NCBI RefSeq assembly: GCF_001424565.1
Contig: NZ_LMOL01000015.1
Location: 70,619 to 132,172, forward strand
Direction of reading: 5' to 3'
Length of the DNA: 61,554 bases
Source of the DNA: Arthrobacter sp. Leaf141
GTDB lineage: Bacteria > Actinomycetota > Actinomycetes > Actinomycetales > Micrococcaceae
Shown: positions 8,873 to 16,986 of the stretch, piece by piece
Layout of the letters: each line of letters begins with the position of its first letter
Numbering within the stretch: the first letter of the stretch is position 1
The notes under the pieces: generated by a model
Seen by the model: only the letters and a program-made list of their open reading frames with translations
What the model was told of the DNA's origin: nothing
Database searches by the model: none
Position numbers and translations under genes: made by a program

Positions 8873-10258
8873 TCAGGCGCCGATCAGGCGGGCGGCCAGG
8901 TAGCCTTCCACCTTGTCCAGGGACACACGTTCCTGGCTCATGGTGTCCCGCTCGCGGATGGTCACGGCCTGGTCCTCGAGGGTGTCGAAGTCCACGGTGA
9001 TGCAGAACGGGGTGCCGATCTCGTCCTGGCGGCGGTAGCGGCGGCCGATTGCGCCGGCGTCGTCGAAATCGATGTTCCAGTTCTTCCGCAGCTGCGCGCC
9101 CAGGGCCTTGGCCTTCGGGGACAGATCCTCGTTGCGGCTCAGCGGCAGCACGGCGGCCTTGACCGGCGCCAGGCGCGGGTCGAGCTTCAGCACGGTGCGC
9201 ACGTCCACGCCGCCCTTGGCGTTGGGGGCCTCGTCCTCCGTGTAGGCATCCACCAGGAACGCCATGAAGGACCGGGTCAGGCCGGCGGCCGGCTCGATCA
9301 CAAACGGCGTGTAACGCTCATTGGTGGCCTGGTTGAAGTAGCTCAGGTCCGTGCCGGAGGCCTTGGCATGGGTGGACAGGTCGAAGTCGGTGCGGTTGGC
9401 GATGCCTTCAAGCTCGCCCCACTCCGAGCCCTGGAACCCGAACCGGTATTCAATGTCGGTGGTGCCCTTGGAGTAGTGGCTGAGCTTTTCCAGCGGGTGC
9501 TCGAAGAAGCGCAGGTTCTCTTCCTTGATGCCCAGGCCGGTGTACCAGGACATCCGCTCCGTCATCCAGTAGCGGTGCCATTCCTCGTCAGTGCCGGGCT
9601 CAACAAAGAACTCCATTTCCATCTGCTCGAACTCGCGGGTGCGGAAGATGAAGTTGCCGGGCGTGATCTCGTTGCGGAAGGACTTGCCGATCTGGCCGAT
9701 GCCGAACGGCGGCTTCTTCCGGGCGGTGGTGAGCACGTTGTTGAAGTTCACAAAGATGCCCTGCGCGGTTTCGGGGCGCAGGTAGTGCATGCCCTCTTCG
9801 CTGGCGACGGGGCCCAGAAAGGTTTTGAGCAGGCCGGAGAATTCCTGCGGGGCGGTCCATTCCCCGCGGGTGCCGCAGTTTGCGCACGCAATGTCCTTGA
9901 GGCCGTTTTCCGCCGGCCGACCCTTCTTCTCCTCGTACTCTTCCTCGAGGTGGTCTGCGCGGTAGCGCTTGTGGCAGGAAAGGCACTCCACCAGCGGATC
10001 GGAGAAGACGTCCACGTGGCCTGAGGCTTCCCAGACCTGGCGGGGCAGGATGACGGAGGAATCGAGTCCCACCACATCCTCGCGGCCGCGGACCATCGAC
10101 TGCCACCACTGGCGCTTGATGTTTTCCTTCAGTTCGGCGCCGAGGGGCCCGTAGTCCCAGGCAGAACGCGAACCTCCGTAGATCTCACCGGCCTGGAACA
10201 CGAAGCCCCTCCGCTTGGAGAGGGAAATGACCTGGTCAAGAACGGATTTTGCTGCCAT
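8873..10258 (-). CDS. glyS: Glycine--tRNA ligase (single-chain, alpha2 type)
   Basis: Class II aminoacyl-tRNA synthetase charging tRNA-Gly. The 461-residue length matches the dimeric GlyRS type rather than the GlyQ/GlyS tetramer. Visible parts are the N-terminal [17 protein letters not shown], motif 1 ([17 protein letters not shown]), a zinc-like cluster (CLSCHKRYR and [10 protein letters not shown]), and motif 2 ([19 protein letters not shown]). Motif 3 ([14 protein letters not shown]) and a C-terminal anticodon-binding domain follow. GGAG lies 7 bases before the ATG. The GNAT gene follows after 2 bases. Confidence 0.97.
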   Translation of the reverse strand: MAAKSVLDQVISLSKRRGFVFQAGEIYGGSRSAWDYGPLGAELKENIKRQWWQSMVRGREDVVGLDSSVILPRQVWEASGHVDVFSDPLVECLSCHKRYRADHLEEEYEEKKGRPAENGLKDIACANCGTRGEWTAPQEFSGLLKTFLGPVASEEGMHYLRPETAQGIFVNFNNVLTTARKKPPFGIGQIGKSFRNEITPGNFIFRTREFEQMEMEFFVEPGTDEEWHRYWMTERMSWYTGLGIKEENLRFFEHPLEKLSHYSKGTTDIEYRFGFQGSEWGELEGIANRTDFDLSTHAKASGTDLSYFNQATNERYTPFVIEPAAGLTRSFMAFLVDAYTEDEAPNAKGGVDVRTVLKLDPRLAPVKAAVLPLSRNEDLSPKAKALGAQLRKNWNIDFDDAGAIGRRYRRQDEIGTPFCITVDFDTLEDQAVTIRERDTMSQERVSLDKVEGYLAARLIGA

Positions 10259-10308
10259 GGGGAACTCCAGTTTCTACAGGGCCGCTGGGTGCGGTCCGCG
10301 GTTTTTTC

Positions 10309-10336
10309 GGTGCCGGCACTCCGGTGGTGGGGCACC
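10309..10336 (-). terminator. Weak hairpin in the transporter-glyS gap
   Basis: GGTGCC and GGCACC arms (6 bases) enclose smaller nested hairpins in the 135-base gap between the transporter stop and glyS. It may end the transporter transcript or be part of the glyS leader. No T-box motif was found. Confidence 0.3.
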
Positions 10337-10393
10337 ACGGGTTTCCGGCGGATTGGATGAAGGAAAATGTTGCAGAAAGCTGCGTGTCCCAGC

Positions 10394-11377
10394 CTACCGG
10401 CCCTGCCTGCGGAGCGCGCCCCGCGGCCAGGGCAGGGTGGCCAGGATGATGGCCCCCAGGGTGAGGACAGTTCCCAGGACGGTGGCCGGAGCCACAACGG
10501 AGCCCGGTGCGGGCAGCGCCACGTCCAGGGCCAGGGACCCCAGCAGCTGGCCGGCGATCATGCCCAGGCCGGTGACCAGCACACCCAGGCTGCGCACCAG
10601 GAGCGCGCCCACACCGATGAAAACGCAGCCCATGGGTCCGCCCACGTAGTACCACCACTCGACCGGCAGCGGGTTCCCGGCCCCGGCCACTGCCACCTTG
10701 ATGCCGTACACGGTCCACAGCACGGCGCAGCCGGCCACGAAGTTCACCAGGGTGGCGGCGATGGGTGTTCCGTAGTGGACGGTGGCGGTGCCGTTCATGG
10801 CCTGCTGGAAGCTCATCAGGAACCCGGCCAGCAGGGGCAGCAGCAGCGGCAGGACCAGCCCGCCGGCGTCGGCCGCTCCCGGGCCGCCGGCGAACCTCGG
10901 CGAAACCGCCCAGGCCACGGCGGCGATGGTCAGCACGCAGCCCACCACGCGGATGCCGGTGATGGATTTGCGGCCTGCGGGGCCGATGCCCAGCCGGTCC
11001 ACCAGCAGCCCGCTGAGGGTCTGGCCTGTCACCGTGGCCACCGTGAACAGCGCCACGCCCAGGATGCCCACCGTGAATGACTGGGCGAAGACAAAGATGG
11101 CCCCGATCCCGCCGGCCATAACGTAGACGCGCGGGAAGGCGCGGGTGCGGACGGCCGGCAGGATCCGGGCCAGCCCGGCCCGGCCCCGGGGCAGCAGCAC
11201 CGAGATGAGGAGCATCACCAGCAGGCCTGTGCTGAAGCTCACCACGGACGCGGCGACGCCGTCATCCAGGCGGGTGGCCAGCGCCCCGTTGATGCGGCCC
11301 TGGGCGGGGATGGCGAGGCCGGCCAGCACCGCAAGCGGGAGGCCCGCCAGGAGCGGCAGGCGGGAGGGTGAGGTCAT
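10394..11377 (-). CDS. DMT family transporter (DUF606/YdcZ type)
   Basis: Multi-pass membrane protein built from two similar halves of about 150 residues, each opening with the DUF606 signature. The first reads GLAIPAQGRINGALATRL; the second has the matching FLMSFQQAMNGTATVHYG. About ten hydrophobic segments are visible. This fits the drug/metabolite transporter relatives of YdcZ; the substrate is unknown. The ATG at 11377 was chosen over the GTG at 11386 because AAGGTGG lies just upstream of it; the product is then 327 residues. It is divergent from the S4 gene with only about 32 bases between the starts. Confidence 0.85.
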   Translation of the reverse strand: MTSPSRLPLLAGLPLAVLAGLAIPAQGRINGALATRLDDGVAASVVSFSTGLLVMLLISVLLPRGRAGLARILPAVRTRAFPRVYVMAGGIGAIFVFAQSFTVGILGVALFTVATVTGQTLSGLLVDRLGIGPAGRKSITGIRVVGCVLTIAAVAWAVSPRFAGGPGAADAGGLVLPLLLPLLAGFLMSFQQAMNGTATVHYGTPIAATLVNFVAGCAVLWTVYGIKVAVAGAGNPLPVEWWYYVGGPMGCVFIGVGALLVRSLGVLVTGLGMIAGQLLGSLALDVALPAPGSVVAPATVLGTVLTLGAIILATLPWPRGALRRQGR

Positions 11378-11409
11378 TGGATCCACCTTACGTCAGGCAT
11401 TATTGCTGT

Positions 11410-11643
11410 ATGAGCAACCCCGTAGAGGACATCCCCATCCGCGACAGCATGATCCGCCTGGGCCAGCTGCTGAAGCTTGCCAACCTGGTGGAAGACGGTG
11501 TTGAGGCCGCCGAAGTGGTGAAGAACGGGCTGGTCAAGGTGAACGGCGAGATCGATGACCGCCGCGGCCGCCAGCTCCACAACGGCGACACCGTCACCGT
11601 GAACGGGCAAACCGTCCGGGTCAGCGCCCCCGCAGCGGACTGA
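11410..11643 (+). CDS. RNA-binding S4 domain protein
   Basis: Small 77-residue protein made almost wholly of one S4 domain. The visible core is DSMIRLGQLLKLANLVEDG, then VVKNGLVKVNGEIDDRRGRQL and DTVTVNGQTVRV. Relatives (YbcJ/YaaA type) bind structured RNA, often rRNA, but the target here is unknown. The start ATG was chosen because it places MSNPVEDIPIRD directly before the domain; the ribosome site is weak. It lies head-to-head with the DUF606 transporter. Confidence 0.87.
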   Translation: MSNPVEDIPIRDSMIRLGQLLKLANLVEDGVEAAEVVKNGLVKVNGEIDDRRGRQLHNGDTVTVNGQTVRVSAPAAD

Positions 11644-11745
11644 CCGGAAGCGGCCGGCTGACGGCGGGAAGCGGCGGGCTTACGGCGGGCTGATCGCGGG
11701 CGGCACGACCCGCTGAGGTGCTCCGGGACTGGCCGGCCGCCGTCG

Positions 11746-12402
11746 TCAGTCCTGCTTGTTGAGCACCTCATGGGTGAGGAATTCTCCCACGTGCCCGATT
11801 TCCTGCTGGTTGATGCCGTGCCACATGCCCGTGTACAGCACCTTGGTGAGCTTGACGTGTTTGCGGACCCAGCCCATGGTGAAGTCGATCTTGTCCGCGG
11901 TGATCACCGGGTCCTGCTGGTCCCGGCCCCAGAAGAACGGCACGGTGCCCTGCAGGTCGGCGTCGTGGAATGAGGGGTCTGCGCCGGCGTCGACCGCAAA
12001 ACCGGACAGCCCGACGACGGCCGCATAGTCCTGCGGCCGCTGCCGCAGGAGCGTGGTGGCCATGGCCATGCCCATGGAAAAGCCCAGCAGTGTCACTGAC
12101 GGGTGGTGTGGCCGGATCCCGTCGATCCAGTCCTGCACATAGGCGGACGCCTCGGTGACGCGCTCCAGCGTGTACTCGATGGACGCCGTCAGCGGGAACC
12201 AGGTGTAGCCCTGGCCCATGGCGAGGGGTGCACGGACCGAGGCGATGGCGAATCCTGCCGGCAGCATGTCGGCCAGGCCCATCAGGTCCTGTTCGTTGGC
12301 GCCGTAGCCGTGGAGCAGCACCAGCAACGGCTTGCCCGCACGCTGGTCCTCGGGGTGGGACCACTGGACAACGGGGGCAGGAAATACAGAAGCATCAGTC
12401 AT
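11746..12402 (-). CDS. Phospholipase/carboxylesterase-type alpha/beta hydrolase
   Basis: Serine hydrolase of the carboxylesterase/phospholipase (Abhydrolase_2) family, 218 residues. The oxyanion loop LLVLLHGYGANEQD, the nucleophile motif LLGFSMGMAMA, an aspartate near QQDPVITADK and a C-terminal histidine in MWHGINQQE form the expected triad. The frame is open further upstream. The ATG at 12402 (MTDASVFPAP) was chosen because GGAAA precedes it; another ATG lies 9 bases upstream. It converges on the S4 gene across about 100 bases that hold only GC-rich repeats and no gene. Confidence 0.85.
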   Translation of the reverse strand: MTDASVFPAPVVQWSHPEDQRAGKPLLVLLHGYGANEQDLMGLADMLPAGFAIASVRAPLAMGQGYTWFPLTASIEYTLERVTEASAYVQDWIDGIRPHHPSVTLLGFSMGMAMATTLLRQRPQDYAAVVGLSGFAVDAGADPSFHDADLQGTVPFFWGRDQQDPVITADKIDFTMGWVRKHVKLTKVLYTGMWHGINQQEIGHVGEFLTHEVLNKQD

Positions 12403-12418
12403 GGTTTCCATTCTTACA

Positions 12419-12451
12419 GTTACCCGAAAGTAACAACCTACGTTGGCGTAG
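12419..12451. promoter_or_regulatory. Two short dyads in a divergent promoter region
   Basis: GTTAC-6-GTAAC (12419-12434) is followed by CTACG-4-CGTAG (12438-12451), within the 77 bases between the divergent esterase and SGNH hydrolase genes. Both dyads are perfect but short. They could be operators for a shared regulator; chance is also possible. Confidence 0.35.
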
Positions 12452-12479
12452 CCAGCGCAGCAGAAGGCAGGATAGGAAC

Positions 12480-13349
12480 GTGAGTGACACAAACGCCAGC
12501 CAGACCCCGCACCCCCGGACCGAATCGCACCCCTGGACCCGGTATGTAGCCCTGGGCGATTCCTTTACGGAGGGCATCGGCGATCCCGAGCCCTCGTCCC
12601 CCGGCGGGTTCCGCGGCTGGGCGGACCGGGTGGCGGAGGAACTTGGCCGCACGCAGAAGGACTTCGCCTACGCAAACCTCGCCGTCCGCGGCCGGCTCCT
12701 GCAGCAGATCGTGGACCAGCAGCTGGCACCGGCCCTGGCCCTCCGCCCGGACCTGGTGACCCTGTCCGCGGGCGGCAACGACCTCCTGCGGCGCGGCGGC
12801 GATCCGGATGCGCTGGCCGGGAAACTTGATTCCGTGGTGCAGATCCTGGCCATGAACGGTGCCACGGTGGTGTTGTTCAACGGCCCGGATACGGGTTCGT
12901 CGGTGCTGGGCCGGATCCGGTCCAAGGTGGCCATCTACAACGAGAACCTCCGCACCATAGCCGCCCGGCATGACGCCGTTATTGCGGATATGTGGTCCCT
13001 GCGGCAGCTCCGCGATCCGCAGATGTGGGACCAGGACCGGCTGCACTTCTCGCCGGTGGGCCACCACACCATCGCCGCGATGGTGCTGGACTCACTCAAC
13101 GTCGAGCACACCCTCGAACCCCTGCACCCGAAACCGCTGCCGCCCAGCACATGGCGGGAAGCCCGGAGCGGGGACCTGGTGTGGGCCCGCGAATATTTCG
13201 TCCCGTGGGTCCTGCGCCGGCTGCGCCACCAGTCCTCCGGCGATGGCATCACCGCAAAACGCCCGACGCCGGGTCCCGCCTTTGGCCCGGGCGTCCCGTT
13301 GGGGTCCGGCGAAGGTCCGCTGGGGACCACGGCAGCCACAGCGGAGTAG
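12480..13349 (+). CDS. SGNH/GDSL hydrolase family protein
   Basis: Esterase or lipase-like enzyme of the SGNH fold, 289 residues, substrate unknown. Block I is YVALGDSFTEGIGD with the catalytic serine, block III is SAGGNDLL, and the catalytic D-x-x-H is in QDRLHFSPVGHH. No signal peptide is seen, so it is probably cytoplasmic. The C-terminal 40 residues are Gly/Pro-rich and look disordered. The GTG start is preceded by AGGATAGGAAC. Confidence 0.88.
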   Translation: MSDTNASQTPHPRTESHPWTRYVALGDSFTEGIGDPEPSSPGGFRGWADRVAEELGRTQKDFAYANLAVRGRLLQQIVDQQLAPALALRPDLVTLSAGGNDLLRRGGDPDALAGKLDSVVQILAMNGATVVLFNGPDTGSSVLGRIRSKVAIYNENLRTIAARHDAVIADMWSLRQLRDPQMWDQDRLHFSPVGHHTIAAMVLDSLNVEHTLEPLHPKPLPPSTWREARSGDLVWAREYFVPWVLRRLRHQSSGDGITAKRPTPGPAFGPGVPLGSGEGPLGTTAATAE

Positions 13350-13374
13350 CCTGCCCTTCCCGTCGGTTCTGGTT

Positions 13375-13405
13375 GAGGTGCGCGGATTCCTTCCGGCGCA
13401 CCCTC
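13375..13405 (+). terminator. Possible hairpin terminator after the SGNH gene
   Basis: Arms of about 9-10 bases (13375-13383 and 13396-13405, one bulge) around a 12-base loop, 26 bases after the SGNH stop and ahead of the next gene. No U run. Confidence 0.4.
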
Positions 13406-13457
13406 ATCCGGCGCGCCCCGGCTAAGCTGGGAGGACACACACGAGAGGCGCGGCACC

Positions 13458-13976
13458 GTGAGCAACCTGTTTTTCTGGATCATCATCCTGTCCTTTGTCA
13501 TCCCCATGGGCATGCGGATGTACCGGAAGTCAGTGGCCCGCCGGAACCAGGACCAGAGCTTCTCCGGCCGCTATCCCAACCAGTTCCCCGGCGGCCCCGG
13601 ACCGCAGAACAACCAGCCCCGCGACGGCTACACCCAGCAGGACTACTACGGCGGCGGTTTCCGCCAGATCGACGCGCCGCAGCCCATCGACCGGCCGCAG
13701 CCGCTGCCTGACCCGTTCGGCCGGCCGCAGGCCCCGCACCAGGGCGGGTACCCGGGCCAGCCCGGTTACCCCGCACAACCCGGCCAGGGCGGGTACCCGG
13801 GTCAGCCCGGCCAGCCCGCTCCGGAACAGCCGCAGGCGCCCGCCACTCCCCCGCCGCCGTCGGCCCCGCAGGGCTTCCGGGCCCGCAAACTCGCCGAACT
13901 GGACCAGCAGTACAGCAACGGTGAGCTCTCCATGGAGGAGTACATGACCCGCCGTGGCGAGATCATGAAGGGCTGA
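13458..13976 (+). CDS. Membrane-anchored hypothetical protein with SHOCT-like C-terminus
   Basis: 172-residue protein of unknown function. One hydrophobic segment (NLFFWIIILSFVIPMGMRMY) sits at the extreme N-terminus. A long Gln/Pro/Gly/Tyr-rich linker follows with repeated GGYPGQPG units. The last 35 residues resemble a SHOCT (short C-terminal) domain: RKLAELDQQYSNGELSMEEY. Such domains often end membrane-tethered proteins and may mediate oligomerisation. The GTG start has GAGG upstream. It converges on metX with 23 bases between the stops. Confidence 0.8.
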   Translation: MSNLFFWIIILSFVIPMGMRMYRKSVARRNQDQSFSGRYPNQFPGGPGPQNNQPRDGYTQQDYYGGGFRQIDAPQPIDRPQPLPDPFGRPQAPHQGGYPGQPGYPAQPGQGGYPGQPGQPAPEQPQAPATPPPPSAPQGFRARKLAELDQQYSNGELSMEEYMTRRGEIMKG

Positions 13977-13999
13977 CCAACCCGGCCGGGGTAGCCCGA

Positions 14000-15115
14000 C
14001 TAGACGAGGAACGATGCCCGCAGCTGCGCCCCCAGCTGGCCGATCTCGGTCAGGAAGCCGTCGTGCCCGATCGGCGCCTGGATCAGGTGGACGTCCACCT
14101 CGCCCGGCAGCGCCGCCGCCAGCTCGTAGGACTGCGCCGGGAAGTACAGCCGGTCCGAGTCGACCGCTGCGACAAAAAACCGGACTCCCGGCACGTCCAG
14201 CGCCTGCGCCAGCGTGCCCCGGTTGCGGGTGACGTCATGGCTCATGAGTGCCTCGGTGAGCGCGATGTAGCTGTTGGCGTCGAACCGCTGGACCAGTTTG
14301 TTGCCTTGGTGGTCCAGGTAGCTTTCCACCTGATAGCGGCCCCGGGCGGCCAGCGAATCCGCGCGGACCGGTGTTTCGGCGGCCTGCGCCTGCCGGCCGA
14401 ACCGGCCTTCGAGTTCCGCGGCGGACCGGTAGGTGATGTGGGCGATGCGCCGGGCCAGGGCCAGACCGTCCCCGGGGAACGGGCCGCCGTAGTAGTCGCC
14501 GCCCTGGAAGTTGGCATCCTGGCGGATGGCCAGCGTTTGCGCCTGCGCAAACGCGATCTGCTCTGCGGTGCTCGCCGCACCGACGGCGATGACGGCGCAC
14601 CGCTGCACCCGCTCCGGGTAGGTCACCGCCCATTCCAAGGCACGCGCACCGCCCATGGAGCCGCCCAGGACGGCGAACCAGCTGCGGATGCCCAGCTGGT
14701 CTGCGAGCCTGGCTTCGGCCACGGTGCTGTCCCGCAGGGTCACCAGCGGAAACCGGGAACCCCACGGGCTGCCGTCCGGTGCGGCTGAGGACGGTCCCGT
14801 GGACCCGTAACAGCCGCCCACAATGTTGATGGACACCACAAAAAACTGGTCCGTGTCTACGGGTGCGCCCGGACCGGCCAGCTGTTCCCACCAGCCGGGC
14901 TCGTCGCTGTCGCCGCGGGCAACGTGGGTGCTGCCGGTCAGGGCATGCTCGATCAGGATGGCGTTGCTGCCGTCGGCATTCAGGGTGCCCCACGTTTCGT
15001 AGGCCAGGGTGACGTCCGGCAGGTATCCGCCGGCTTCAAGTTCCAGGGCCCCTACGGAGGCGAAGCGGACAATCCCGTGTTCGGGAACGGTGGTACGGGC
15101 GACGGTAACCGTCAT
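14000..15115 (-). CDS. metX: Homoserine O-acetyltransferase MetX
   Basis: Transfers an acyl group (acetyl expected) from acyl-CoA to homoserine, the first committed step of methionine synthesis by direct sulfhydrylation. The 371-residue alpha/beta hydrolase-fold enzyme shows the nucleophile S153 in VLGGSMGGARALEW, the conserved NIVGGCYGSTGP and a C-terminal IGHDGFLTE histidine. Acetyl and succinyl transferases share this fold, so acyl specificity is inferred from the partner metY. The frame is open upstream through the riboswitch. The ATG at 15115 was chosen because AGAAGAGG precedes it and the protein then begins at the conserved N-terminus. Confidence 0.95.
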   Translation of the reverse strand: MTVTVARTTVPEHGIVRFASVGALELEAGGYLPDVTLAYETWGTLNADGSNAILIEHALTGSTHVARGDSDEPGWWEQLAGPGAPVDTDQFFVVSINIVGGCYGSTGPSSAAPDGSPWGSRFPLVTLRDSTVAEARLADQLGIRSWFAVLGGSMGGARALEWAVTYPERVQRCAVIAVGAASTAEQIAFAQAQTLAIRQDANFQGGDYYGGPFPGDGLALARRIAHITYRSAAELEGRFGRQAQAAETPVRADSLAARGRYQVESYLDHQGNKLVQRFDANSYIALTEALMSHDVTRNRGTLAQALDVPGVRFFVAAVDSDRLYFPAQSYELAAALPGEVDVHLIQAPIGHDGFLTEIGQLGAQLRASFLV

Positions 15116-15129
15116 GGCAAGACCTCTTC

Positions 15130-15244
15130 TACGCGCTTGCCTGCCGTCGAATGACCGGCAGGCCAGGTCTTCACCCGGGGCACCCCACCGCGGAAGGAGG
15201 GTTGCCGGCCAGCAAGCCGGGGCTGTCACTGGCACTCATGACCT
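15130..15244 (-). promoter_or_regulatory. SAM-IV-like riboswitch of metX
   Basis: Leader RNA 15-130 bases before the metX ATG. Read on the minus strand it opens with GGTCATGAGTGCCAG, continues through CCCCGGCTTGCTGGCCGGCA and ACCCTCC, then GGTGGGGTGCCCCGGGTGA, and closes with GACC pairing to the initial GGTC. A second hairpin (CCTGCCG...CGGCAGG) and AAGCGCG follow. This order and these sequences match my memory of actinobacterial SAM-IV riboswitches. The end lies next to the ribosome site, which suggests control of translation by S-adenosylmethionine. Confidence 0.85.
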
Positions 15245-15250
15245 TGTTCG

Positions 15251-15256
15251 AGTGTA
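15251..15256 (-). promoter_or_regulatory. metX promoter -10 box
   Basis: TACACT on the minus strand, 8 bases before the first riboswitch base, placing the transcript start at the riboswitch. A TTGGCC lies about 19 bases upstream as a possible -35. The metY leader has the same hexamer at nearly the same spacing. Confidence 0.6.
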
Positions 15257-15339
15257 CGAAGAACACCCCACCCCGGGCCAAGAGTGTGACTGGTTGTGAC
15301 TTGCCCCGGCCCAAAGGCAGCCGGTCCGTTAGGGTCCGG

Positions 15340-16665
15340 TCAGGAACCTGCTGCCGCCTTGGCCGCCCGGAAACCTGCTTCCAGGTCGGCCAGGATGTCA
15401 TCGATGTGTTCCAGTCCCACGGACAACCGGACCAGGCCCGGCGTGACCCCGGCAACGGCCTGCTGCTCAGGGGACAGCTGGCTGTGGGTGGTGGACGCGG
15501 GGTGGATCACCAGCGACCGGACATCGCCGATGTTGGCCACATGGGAGTGCAGTTCCAGCGCATCGACAAAACGCTGGCCGGCCGCGGCCCCGCCGGCGAG
15601 GTTGAAGGCCACGATCGCCCCGGTGCCCCGCGGCCCGTACTTTTGGCCGCGCTCAAACCAGGGGCTGGAGGGCAGGCCGGCGTAGGCAACGGATTCGACG
15701 TCGTCCCGCGCCTCGAGCCAACGGGCCACCTCAATGGCGTTGGAGACATGCCGCTCCACCCGCAGGCTCAGGGTTTCCAGGCCCTGGGCGATCAGGAACG
15801 CGTTGAACGGTGACACGGCGGAGCCCAGGTCACGCAGCAGCTGCACGCGGGCCTTCAGGATGTAGGACAGGTTGGCACCCAGGGCGCCGTCGGCACCCAG
15901 GTCGCGGCCGTAGACCAGGCCGTTGTAGGTGGGGTCCGGGGTGTTGAAGCCGGGGAACTTCTCCGGTTCCCTGGTGAAGTCGAACTTGCCCGAGTCCACG
16001 ATCACGCCGGCGATGGCGGCGCCGTGTCCGCCCAGGTACTTCGTGGCCGAGTGCAGGACGATGTCCGCGCCCCACTCCAGCGGCCGGATCAGGTACGGGG
16101 TGGACAGGGTGTTGTCCACGATCAGCGGCACTCCCGCCTGGTGCGCCACCCCGGAAATGCCCTCGATGTCCAAAACGTCCTGGCGCGGGTTGGATACCAC
16201 CTCGCCGAAGAACAGCTTGGTGTTGGGCTGCACGGCGTCGCGCCACTGGTCCAGGTTGTCCGGGTCCGCCACAAACGTCACGGTGATGCCGAACTTCTTC
16301 AGGGTGTGGGCGAAGAGGTTGTAGGTCCCGCCGTAAAGGCTGGGGCTGGCCACGATGTGGTCGCCGGCCTCGGCGATGTTCAGGACCGCGAACGTCTCGG
16401 CGGCCTGCCCGGAGCTGAGCAGGAGGGCCGCGAGGCCGCCTTCCAGGCTGGCGATCCGCTGCTCCACGGCGTCCTGGGTGGGGTTGCCGATGCGGGTGTA
16501 GATGGGCGAGAGTTCGGCCAGGGCGAACCTATTGGCCGCGCTTTCGGCGCTGGGGAACACAAACGAGGTGGTCTGGTAGATGGGCAGGGCCCGGGCGCCG
16601 GTGGCGCTGTCCGGTTCCTGGCCTGCATGGATCTGGCGGGTTTCAAACGACCATCCGTTGGACAT
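15340..16665 (-). CDS. metY: O-acetylhomoserine aminocarboxypropyltransferase (sulfhydrylase) MetY
   Basis: PLP enzyme that joins O-acetylhomoserine and sulfide to give homocysteine, the partner step to MetX. The 441-residue protein belongs to the Cys/Met metabolism PLP family. It has the substrate-site YTRIGNPT, PLP contacts in LLLSSGQAAE, and the Schiff-base lysine K209 in LHSATKYLGGHG. The length and the N-terminal FETRQIHAGQEPDSATGA fit MetY rather than MetB or cystathionine gamma-synthase. The ATG at 16665 has GGAG 8 bases upstream; the frame stays open through the leader above it. It lies upstream of metX with a separate promoter and riboswitch for each. Confidence 0.93.
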   Translation of the reverse strand: MSNGWSFETRQIHAGQEPDSATGARALPIYQTTSFVFPSAESAANRFALAELSPIYTRIGNPTQDAVEQRIASLEGGLAALLLSSGQAAETFAVLNIAEAGDHIVASPSLYGGTYNLFAHTLKKFGITVTFVADPDNLDQWRDAVQPNTKLFFGEVVSNPRQDVLDIEGISGVAHQAGVPLIVDNTLSTPYLIRPLEWGADIVLHSATKYLGGHGAAIAGVIVDSGKFDFTREPEKFPGFNTPDPTYNGLVYGRDLGADGALGANLSYILKARVQLLRDLGSAVSPFNAFLIAQGLETLSLRVERHVSNAIEVARWLEARDDVESVAYAGLPSSPWFERGQKYGPRGTGAIVAFNLAGGAAAGQRFVDALELHSHVANIGDVRSLVIHPASTTHSQLSPEQQAVAGVTPGLVRLSVGLEHIDDILADLEAGFRAAKAAAGS

Positions 16666-16712
16666 CTTTGGCTCCACTTCACAGGGGCCCGGCATGCAGG
16701 AAGCAGCACGGG

Positions 16713-16826
16713 CCGCGCTTGCCATCCGGCCGGTGCCGGACAGCCAGGTCCTCACCCGGGGCACCCCACCGCGGGTGGAGGGTTGCCGGCCAGCGAGCCG
16801 GGGCTTGATGCTGGCACTCATGACCT
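16713..16826 (-). promoter_or_regulatory. SAM-IV-like riboswitch of metY
   Basis: Second copy of the same leader fold, nearly base-for-base like that of metX in its core: GGTCATGAGTGCCAGC, CCCCGGCTCGCTGGCCGGCA, ACCCTCCACC, GGTGGGGTGCCCCGGGTGA, closing GACC. A CCGG-rich hairpin and AAGCGCGG follow. The end is about 48 bases from the metY ATG, farther than in metX, so the expression platform may differ. The 321-base gap 16666-16986 holds this riboswitch, its promoter and the dyad at 16937, and no gene. Confidence 0.85.
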
Positions 16827-16832
16827 GTGCCC

Positions 16833-16838
16833 AGTGTA
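16833..16838 (-). promoter_or_regulatory. metY promoter -10 box
   Basis: TACACT on the minus strand, about 8 bases before the riboswitch start, matching the metX arrangement. No convincing -35 hexamer was seen. Confidence 0.55.
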
Positions 16839-16936
16839 GGAACTGTCCGGGAGCGCGGTACAGGATTGTGACGAACATGGTCCCACGGCCCCGTTGCCGG
16901 GCCACAACAGGAACTCCGCCCAGTGGAAAAATCATG

Positions 16937-16955
16937 TAAGGCAAGCCTTAGCTGA
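16937..16955 (+). promoter_or_regulatory. Candidate DtxR/IdeR-type iron box
   Basis: The 19 bases TAAGGCAAGCCTTAGCTGA agree at 16 positions with the remembered consensus TWAGGTWAGSCTWACCTWA and contain the perfect dyad TAAGGC-AA-GCCTTA. The site lies 32 bases before the VOC gene start, where a repressor would block transcription, and upstream of the metY promoter. Confidence 0.45.
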
Positions 16956-16986
16956 GAGGCGGATCACAAAGTGCCAAGATGTTGGC

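Noticed and set aside
10259..10393. Possible T-box leader before glyS
   Set aside because: Hairpins are present, but no T-box consensus (AGGGTGG-ACCGCG) or specifier loop could be found.
11644..11745. GC-rich direct repeats between the S4 and esterase genes
   Set aside because: Only short CGGCGGG-like units; no stable perfect hairpin or open frame that can be defended.
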